Assembly: GCA_905236115.1 (NCBI GenBank)
Contig: CAJOOL010000028.1
Coordinates: forward strand, 1-9,363
DNA: 9,363 nucleotides
Direction of reading: 5' to 3'
Source of the DNA: an uncultured Endomicrobiia bacterium
Lineage (GTDB): Bacteria > Elusimicrobiota > Endomicrobiia > Endomicrobiales > Endomicrobiaceae
Notes under the pieces: model-generated
What the model was told of the DNA's origin: nothing
What the model saw: only the letters and a program-made list of their open reading frames with translations
The model's database searches: none
Translations under genes and position numbers: made by a program
Shown: positions 5,183 to 9,363 of the stretch, one piece after another
How the letters are laid out: each line of letters begins with the position of its first letter
Numbering within the stretch: position 1 is the stretch's first letter

Positions 5183-7546
5183 ATGAAGATATCTTATAAT
5201 TGGCTAAAAGAATTTGTAGATTTCAGTTTAACTCCGCAGGAACTCTGCAAAATGCTTACTTTTTTAGGTATAGAAACATCCGTTGTCAGCGGCGGGGCAA
5301 ATTGGACTAACGTCATAACGGCCAAAGTCCTCAATAAGCAGAAACACCCCAACGCCGATAAATTATCAATATGCACGGTTTCCGACGGAACAAAAGAATA
5401 TCAGATAGTCTGCGGTGCACCCAATGTTGCCGCAGGTCAGACCATTCCTCTTGCGTTAATAGGTGCAGTTCTTCCGGGGAACTTCGTCATAAAAGCATCC
5501 AAAATAAGAGGCGTTTCTTCCGACGGCATGATATGTTCGCAGGAAGAGCTCGGTTTGGCTTCAAGTTCCGACGGGATAATGGTTCTTGACGAAAATCTTC
5601 CTTTAGGTAAAAAGCTTGAAGAAGTTTTAACCGATATTGATACCATTTTGGAAATAGAAATTACCACCAACAGGGGCGACTGCTTAAGCCACATCGGCGT
5701 TGCCAGAGAAATTGCTGCCAAGTTACAGAAAATTCCGGCACTTCCTCAGATAAAAACTTCAAAATGCGTTGATAAAAATATTGTGGATGTAAAAGCCAAA
5801 GATTTATGCACCAGATATATAGGCTGTCTTATAACGGGCGTAAAGGTAGCACCCTCGCCGAAATGGATAACCGACAGGCTGGAAAAATGCGGTGTCAAGT
5901 CCATAAATAATATTGTTGATATAACGAATTATGTTATGCTTGAGCTGGGACATCCCTTGCATGCGTTTGATGCTTCCGCAATAGGAAGCAACAAGGTTGT
6001 CATCCGCCGTGCAAACGATAATGAAAAAATTGCAACGCTTGACGGTAAAACGCACGAGCTTAACTCCAACGATTTAATTATCGCCGATGCCGTCAAACCC
6101 ATAGCCGTTGCAGGTGTCATAGGAGGGGAATATTCTTCCATAAAAGACACTACCACGGAAGTTTTTCTTGAAGCGGCCGTTTTCAATCCTGGCAGTATAA
6201 GAAAGACGGCAAGAAGATTAAATATTTCTACCGATGCATCTTATAGATATGAGAGGGGAACTTCTTGGGAAATTGCCGAGACAGCAAGCTGGAGAGCATT
6301 GAATCTTATCTCGGAGCTTGCCGGCGGAAGAGTAGAATTCAGAGAAGATTACTGTATTCCTGAAAATAAAAGGGCTGTAATAAATTTAAGAGTTGAAAAA
6401 GTTTCCAAGCTTTTAGGTTATGATATAGACGAGAAAACAATTGCTAATATTTTAAGGTTTTTGGGCATAGAAATTAATTCCAGAGTTCAGGATGTTTTGA
6501 TAGCCACTGTTCCGTCATACAGAAACGATATAAAAGAAGAAGTTGATTTGATAGAAGAGATTGCAAGAATTGACGGCTATGAAAAAATTCCAGTTTTAAC
6601 AAGCTCTTCTGGTGTTTCGTCTGCCGTGTCATCCTGCGATTTTCAATTAACGGAAAATTTAATAAATTCTTTAGTCGGTCTTGGATTTTGCGAAGCTATG
6701 AATTACAGCTTTGCCGAGATTAAAGATTTGGACAGATTTTATCTTAAATATTCTTACAAAATATTGAATCCCATATCTAAAGAAAATGAAGTTTTAAGAT
6801 CATCTTTACTTTGCGGGCTTATGAAAAATTTGGAATTTAATATCGGTCAGGCTTGTTCCGATATAAAACTTTTTGAGTTCGGTAAAATTTTTGACGATAA
6901 AGGCGAAAGAAAAGTTCTCGGCATTCTTATGTCGGGTCCGGTATGGCAGCCCTGGTGGAAGTGGGAAAGTTCCAAGTTAAACCCTGTTTTTGATTTCTAT
7001 TTTGCCGGCGGTGTTATTTCCAATATTTTACCGTCTAAGGAGTTTATGATATCGGAGAACAGAACCCCGGCCAAATATTATCACCCTGGGAAAACGGCTG
7101 CAATAGTTTATCACGGGAAAGTTGTCGGGCAGTTCGGCGTATTAAGACCGGATTTAACCGATGCTGTAAACGGCGAAATTATTTATGCGGAAATAGAAGT
7201 TGAAAATATAGAAAAAATTTATAAAAATAAAGTTAATTCTTATGAGCATATAGCAAAATTTCCGTCTGTAAAAAGAGATATTTCTGTTGTTGCCGCTAAA
7301 TCCGTTAAATTTGAAAAAATAGAGAAAATTTTTAAAAATGTTATGAAAGACGGCGGAATTTTAAAAGACTGGTCGTTATTTTCGGTATATGAGAGCGATA
7401 AACTCGGAAAAGATAAGATAAGTTATTCTTTCAGACTTTCATACAGACATAACGATAAAACTTTAAACGATAACGAAGTAAACGCGGACACATCCAAACT
7501 TCTGGAAAAATTGAATAAAGATTTGGGCATAACCCTCAGAAACTGA
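5183..7546 (+). CDS. pheT: Phenylalanine-tRNA ligase beta subunit
   Basis: PheT binds tRNA-Phe and edits mischarged Tyr-tRNA-Phe. The 787-residue product is full length. In order: N-terminal motif KISYNWLKEFVDF, EMAP-like OB-fold tRNA-binding domain (about 39-150, HPNADKLSICTV and VCGAPNV), the TTNRGDCLSHIGVAREIA segment (161-178), the B3/B4 editing domain (about 200-375) with GHPLHAFD (257-263) and FLEAAVFNPGSIRKTARRLN, B5 (about 395-470), a catalytically silent synthetase-like core (about 485-680), and the C-terminal ferredoxin-like anticodon-binding domain (about 690-787, FPSVKRDISVV). Editing-site residues such as H260 and E330 look intact. I chose ATG 5183 because AAAGGAG (5165-5171) lies 11 nt before it; an upstream in-frame GTG (5171) overlaps that ribosome site and would add four non-family residues. 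It is the last gene of the infC-led group, with a promoter following. Confidence 0.97.
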   Translation: MKISYNWLKEFVDFSLTPQELCKMLTFLGIETSVVSGGANWTNVITAKVLNKQKHPNADKLSICTVSDGTKEYQIVCGAPNVAAGQTIPLALIGAVLPGNFVIKASKIRGVSSDGMICSQEELGLASSSDGIMVLDENLPLGKKLEEVLTDIDTILEIEITTNRGDCLSHIGVAREIAAKLQKIPALPQIKTSKCVDKNIVDVKAKDLCTRYIGCLITGVKVAPSPKWITDRLEKCGVKSINNIVDITNYVMLELGHPLHAFDASAIGSNKVVIRRANDNEKIATLDGKTHELNSNDLIIADAVKPIAVAGVIGGEYSSIKDTTTEVFLEAAVFNPGSIRKTARRLNISTDASYRYERGTSWEIAETASWRALNLISELAGGRVEFREDYCIPENKRAVINLRVEKVSKLLGYDIDEKTIANILRFLGIEINSRVQDVLIATVPSYRNDIKEEVDLIEEIARIDGYEKIPVLTSSSGVSSAVSSCDFQLTENLINSLVGLGFCEAMNYSFAEIKDLDRFYLKYSYKILNPISKENEVLRSSLLCGLMKNLEFNIGQACSDIKLFEFGKIFDDKGERKVLGILMSGPVWQPWWKWESSKLNPVFDFYFAGGVISNILPSKEFMISENRTPAKYYHPGKTAAIVYHGKVVGQFGVLRPDLTDAVNGEIIYAEIEVENIEKIYKNKVNSYEHIAKFPSVKRDISVVAAKSVKFEKIEKIFKNVMKDGGILKDWSLFSVYESDKLGKDKISYSFRLSYRHNDKTLNDNEVNADTSKLLEKLNKDLGITLRN

Positions 7547-7572
7547 AAAAAATATAATTTTGATTTAGCCGG

Positions 7573-7592
7573 TAAAAAGAGTGGACTTTTTA
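7573..7592 (+). terminator. Weak hairpin after pheT, possible terminator
   Basis: TAAAAAG 7573-7579 pairs with CTTTTTA 7586-7592 across a 6-nt loop. There is only one G-C pair, and no T tract beyond the stem itself. It lies 26 nt after the pheT stop and abuts the -35 box of the rplM promoter. It may reduce read-through from pheT, but I would not call it a strong terminator. Confidence 0.25.
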
Positions 7593-7621
7593 TTGACTAT
7601 GAGCCCAAAATTATATAAAAT
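7593..7621 (+). promoter_or_regulatory. Sigma70-type promoter of rplM-rpsI
   Basis: TTGACT 7593-7598 and TAAAAT 7616-7621 are separated by 17 bases, the same hexamers and spacing as the infC promoter at 162-190. The predicted start is near 7628, giving a short leader of about 35 nt with a purine-rich ribosome site at 7643-7652 and no room for an attenuator. Confidence 0.75.
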
Positions 7622-7662
7622 ATACACTTTAAAAAACAAAAAGAGAGGTAGGTTTTTTTAAA

Positions 7663-8094
7663 ATGAAAAACGGTAAAACTTATCTTCCCAAAGCGGAAGA
7701 AATAACAAGGAAGTGGCATTTTATTGATGCCGAAGGGCAGGTTTTAGGAAGGCTTGCAGTAAAAGTTGCGGCACTCTTAAGAGGAAAAGATAAAGCAATT
7801 TACACATCGCATATAGATTGCGGAGATTTTGTTGTTTTGACAAACGTTTCCAAAATCGTTCTCACCGGTAAAAAACTTGAACAGAAAACCGCATTTTCTT
7901 TTTCCGGTTATCCTGGCGGCGGCAAATTAACCCCGTATTCCAAGTTGATGGCGGAAAATCCTGAAAAAGCTGTCAGAATTGCCGTTAAAGGAATGCTTCC
8001 TCAGAACAAATTGGCCGATAAGCAGATGAAAAGATTGAAACTTTTCAGAGATGCACAACATACACATCAGGCTCAGACAGTAGTTGCCAAATAA
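7663..8094 (+). CDS. rplM: 50S ribosomal protein L13
   Basis: L13 is an early-assembling large-subunit protein that binds 23S rRNA. The 143-residue product has the expected length. Family segments seen are RKWHFIDAEGQVLGRLAVKVAALLRGK (about 16-42), the HIDCGDFVVLTNVSKIVLTGKK block (about 50-71), the PGGGKLTP loop (about 84-91), and AVRIAVKGMLPQNKLADKQMKRLKLF near the end. AGAGG/TAGG at 7644-7652 ends 10 nt before the ATG. It is the first gene of a two-gene unit with rpsI, the order found in most bacteria, and has its own promoter separate from the pheST transcript. In E. coli L13 represses translation of this pair; whether that holds here is unknown. Confidence 0.97.
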   Translation: MKNGKTYLPKAEEITRKWHFIDAEGQVLGRLAVKVAALLRGKDKAIYTSHIDCGDFVVLTNVSKIVLTGKKLEQKTAFSFSGYPGGGKLTPYSKLMAENPEKAVRIAVKGMLPQNKLADKQMKRLKLFRDAQHTHQAQTVVAK

Positions 8095-8115
8095 ATAAAT
8101 CGGGAGAAATAAAAT

Positions 8116-8508
8116 ATGAATACAGGTTATTTAAGCGTAGGAAGAAGAAAAAATGCAGTTGCAAGAGTAAGAATGGCCGAGGGAACGGGAAAAATTCTTA
8201 TAAATGATAAAAATGTTGACGAATATTTTGCCGGTCTTCCCAGACATAAAAAAACGGCTATGAAACCTTTTGAAGTCTGGTCAAATGCCAAGAAATATGA
8301 CGTATACGTTAATGTCAACGGCGGCGGGATTGCAGGTCAGGCAGGAGCAGTCAGCCACAGCGTAGCAAGAGCTATTTTGGAGCTTGACGAATCTTTGAAA
8401 GATACCTTAAGAAAAGAGGGCCTTTTAACCAGAGATCCCAGAATGGTTGAAAGAAAGAAACCCGGCAGACCGAAAGCCAGAAAGAGATTCCAGTTCTCTA
8501 AGAGATAA
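8116..8508 (+). CDS. rpsI: 30S ribosomal protein S9
   Basis: S9 belongs to the 30S head, and its C-terminal tail reaches the P-site tRNA. The 130-residue product has the standard length. It shows GRRKNAVARVRMAEGTGKILIN at about 9-30, VNVNGGGIAGQAGAVSHSVARAILE at about 67-91, and RDPRMVERKKPGRPKARKRFQFSKR at the end, with the universally conserved terminal SKR tail. GGAG at 8103-8106 lies 9 nt before the ATG, and the gene follows rplM after 21 nt. A strong bidirectional terminator lies about 40 nt downstream. Confidence 0.98.
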   Translation: MNTGYLSVGRRKNAVARVRMAEGTGKILINDKNVDEYFAGLPRHKKTAMKPFEVWSNAKKYDVYVNVNGGGIAGQAGAVSHSVARAILELDESLKDTLRKEGLLTRDPRMVERKKPGRPKARKRFQFSKR

Positions 8509-8546
8509 TACTTTAAAATTAGCTTCATTTACAGCGAAAATACAAC

Positions 8547-8590
8547 AAAAAAGGCAGCAGATTTTGTATCCCGAAATTTGCTGCTTTTCT
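8547..8590. terminator. Bidirectional intrinsic terminator between rpsI and the XRE gene
   Basis: GCAGCAGATTT 8554-8564 pairs with AAATTTGCTGC 8574-8584 in an 11-bp stem (one G-U) around a 9-nt loop. A run of A precedes it (8547-8552) and TTTTCT follows (8585-8590), so it works on either strand. It lies between the convergent rpsI and XRE genes and can end both transcripts. Confidence 0.8.
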
Positions 8591-8605
8591 ATTATCTTTT
8601 GTCAC

Positions 8606-8622
8606 CCTGCACTTGATGCAGG
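8606..8622. repeat. Palindrome with CTTGA loop, possible dispersed repeat
   Basis: CCTGCA 8606-8611 and TGCAGG 8617-8622 are perfect arms around CTTGA. The form (GTCA, then a GC-rich arm, CTTGA, and the matching arm) resembles short dispersed palindromes seen in several bacterial genomes. Only one copy is in the window, so its repeat nature is inferred. It sits in the gap between the convergent genes, a usual place for such elements. Confidence 0.4.
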
Positions 8623-8650
8623 CTTTCGCCGTTATCAGCTCTTCAACTAT

Positions 8651-8974
8651 TTAACTATTTCTTTTATAAAACACCAGCTGTTCTTCCAAAAACTTAATCC
8701 TCTCTTTCAGCAGCCGTATCTCTTCGTCTTTCATTTTGCCGTCATTGTCCGCAGCATCTTCTTTCTCGGTAAAAATCCTTTCCGTCTCTTCCTCGGATAT
8801 TTCAAAAATCTTCGCCATCTTTGCAATCATATCCAAAGACGGCTTTTTTTCTTTTCTGCACCACGTTGATACGGACGTATCGGAAACACCCAGCAGCTTA
8901 GCCAGCTTCCTCTGACTGCCGGAAAACTTCCCGTCATTAATATTTTTCAGTAAATTAATAATTCTTTTATCCAT
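8651..8974 (-). CDS. XRE-family DNA-binding regulator with C-terminal coiled coil
   Basis: The 107-residue product has an N-terminal lambda-repressor-like helix-turn-helix domain (about 5-65). The recognition unit is SQRKLAKLLGVSDTSVSTWCRKEKKPS (20-46), followed by LDMIAKMAKIFEISEEE. An acidic stretch (about 69-80) leads into a predicted coiled coil (82-104, with I86, L89, I93, L96 and L100 at near-heptad positions), probably for dimerisation. No protease, kinase or sensor domain is present. It is probably a small repressor of a neighbouring unit. I chose ATG at 8974-8972; a TTG at 8983 would add three residues, and neither start has a clear ribosome site. It is convergent to rpsI and divergent from the promoter at 9045-9073, beyond which lies a perfect palindrome. 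The actual target is not shown by sequence. Confidence 0.82.
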   Translation of the reverse strand: MDKRIINLLKNINDGKFSGSQRKLAKLLGVSDTSVSTWCRKEKKPSLDMIAKMAKIFEISEEETERIFTEKEDAADNDGKMKDEEIRLLKERIKFLEEQLVFYKRNS

Positions 8975-9044
8975 TCTTCTCAACTCAATCTTTTCAAGTC
9001 TGTTATCCCCGAATGTCTCTGTCGGAGGCTTTTGTCTTTTCCTC

Positions 9045-9073
9045 TTGACTTATTTAAAAAAATAGAGTATAAT
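9045..9073 (+). promoter_or_regulatory. Near-consensus sigma70 promoter divergent from the XRE gene
   Basis: TTGACT 9045-9050 and a perfect TATAAT 9068-9073 are separated by 17 bases, so 11 of 12 hexamer positions match consensus. It is the strongest promoter in the window. The predicted start is near 9080, reading right into the palindrome, the folded segment and the partial reading frame. The XRE gene lies 71 nt away in the opposite direction, and its own promoter is not clear. Confidence 0.78.
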
Positions 9074-9084
9074 TAATAAAAATA

Positions 9085-9098
9085 AGTTTATTTAAACT
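9085..9098. promoter_or_regulatory. Perfect palindrome just after the start site, candidate operator
   Basis: AGTTTA-TT-TAAACT is a perfect inverted repeat of 14 bp placed at about +6 to +19 of the predicted transcript from 9080. A dimeric repressor bound there would block the promoter. The nearby XRE regulator is the natural candidate, by position only. I saw no second copy near the promoter. Confidence 0.45.
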
Positions 9099-9118
9099 AA
9101 TTTTTACTATATAGATAC

Positions 9119-9239
9119 AGCCGAGCGGGCTAATTTGGATGAACATCCAAAACATAGCATTAGCTTGGAAATCGGATACAACATAGCAGTATCCGTGTAA
9201 AAAAGATAAAAACACTGCAACCGGTTTATCTTCTCGGCT
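9119..9239 (+). ncRNA. Candidate structured RNA, four-way junction, unrecognised family
   Basis: The segment closes on itself: AGCCGAG 9119-9125 pairs with CTCGGCT 9233-9239 (7 bp). Inside are three stems. P2 is GCTAAT 9129-9134 with ATTAGC 9159-9164, topped by TTGGAT 9135-9140 with ATCCAA 9145-9150 and a GAAC loop. P3 is CGGATAC 9173-9179 with GTATCCG 9189-9195. P4 is AAGATAAA 9203-9210 with TTTATCTT 9225-9232, next to the closing stem. The 9-mer AACATAGCA occurs at 9151-9159, mostly the bulge of P2, and at 9180-9188, the whole loop of P3. It begins about 40 nt after a predicted start site and ends 11 nt before an ATG, which suits a cis-regulatory leader or a small RNA. It does not match the riboswitch, tmRNA, 6S or SRP patterns I know. 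The alternative is frameshifted coding sequence. Confidence 0.5.
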
Positions 9240-9250
9240 ATTATACAAAA

Positions 9251-9363
9251 ATGCTCTTTAAAAAAGCAACAATTACGGAAACACTGATTAATTCTGAACG
9301 GAAACCGCAAGGCTTTTTGCCTCTAAATTCGTTGGAACTTCTCGCGATAAATTGCCCGGTATC
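9251..9363 (+). CDS. Partial reading frame of unknown product, cut by the window edge
   Basis: From ATG 9251 the frame stays open for 37 codons to the window end, so the 3' end is missing. The visible sequence begins MLFKKATITETL and continues through ERKPQGFLPLNSLELLAINCPV. No ribosome site precedes the ATG, and no domain can be assigned safely. The FLPLNSLEL stretch faintly recalls the FLP-x-(S/T)-x-x-E-M opening of YgiQ-type radical SAM proteins, but the tryptophan usual after it is missing, so I give this little weight. It lies 12 nt after the folded segment and downstream of the strong promoter at 9045-9073. It could also be the last in-frame piece of a frameshifted gene entering from the left. 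Confidence 0.35.
   Translation, partial: MLFKKATITETLINSERKPQGFLPLNSLELLAINCPV

Noticed and set aside
8447..8869. 140-codon plus-strand frame over the rpsI end and the XRE gene
   Set aside because: It overlaps S9, runs through the terminator hairpin and lies antisense to a good XRE gene; its composition is not protein-like.
9007..9028. Hairpin CCGA/TCGG upstream of the XRE gene as a terminator
   Set aside because: The stem is only 4 bp plus a bulged extension, and the T-rich stretch after it is interrupted; too weak to call.
9139..9186. 15-codon leader peptide inside the folded region
   Set aside because: It has no convincing ribosome site and no run of one regulatory amino acid, so an attenuation peptide is not supported.
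9119..9239. Retron msr-msd, tRNA, tmRNA or a known riboswitch
   Set aside because: No reverse transcriptase is visible, there is no T-arm or CCA pattern, and no conserved core of the riboswitch classes I know is present.
1..9363. CRISPR arrays, insertion sequences, tRNA or rRNA genes
   Set aside because: I looked for regularly spaced repeats, transposase motifs, terminal inverted repeats with target duplications and tRNA arms, and saw none.

Overview
The window is a chromosomal housekeeping segment of an AT-rich bacterium, read mostly on the plus strand. Nearly every gene belongs to translation: infC, rpmI, rplT, pheS, pheT, rplM and rpsI. Inserted among them is a two-gene Ktr-type potassium transporter and a small TPR protein. 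The proteins are clearly bacterial, but the phylum cannot be fixed from sequence reading alone. The combination of AT-richness, the spread-out infC-rpmI-rplT ... pheS-pheT cluster and a CTTGA-looped palindromic repeat would fit Elusimicrobiota or a similar lineage; this is a weak guess.

Layout. Positions 1-161 hold no gene I can support. A strong sigma70-type promoter (162-190) starts a leader of about 270 nt containing hairpins and a textbook intrinsic terminator (338-375). After it comes infC, which has no ATG, GTG or TTG at its true N-terminus and appears to start at ATA 466 behind a near-perfect Shine-Dalgarno. rpmI, a 105-nt structured gap and rplT follow. Next are ktrB (1695-3011), a repeat- and palindrome-rich gap, ktrA (3129-3821), a 94-residue TPR gene overlapping pheS, then pheS and pheT. 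In enterobacteria infC-rpmI-rplT run directly into pheS-pheT; here the potassium genes and the TPR gene sit between. A second promoter with the same hexamers and spacing as the first (7593-7621) drives rplM-rpsI, which end at a strong bidirectional terminator (8547-8590).

The right end is different in character. A minus-strand XRE-family regulator with a C-terminal coiled coil (8651-8974) faces away from a near-consensus plus-strand promoter (9045-9073). Just after the predicted start site is a perfect 14-bp palindrome, a good candidate operator. The transcript would then enter a compact 121-nt fold (9119-9239): a closing stem, three internal stems, and the same 9-mer AACATAGCA placed once at a bulge and once as a hairpin loop. 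Twelve bases later an unrecognised reading frame runs off the window. This regulator, operator, structured RNA and ORF arrangement is the best candidate for something undescribed.

How the parts fit: the left operon makes initiation factor 3, two large-subunit proteins and Phe-tRNA synthetase, and its leader and odd start codon point to the feedback by L20 and IF3 known from other bacteria. KtrAB would tie potassium uptake to the same transcript. No computation was run; folds and promoters were read by eye.
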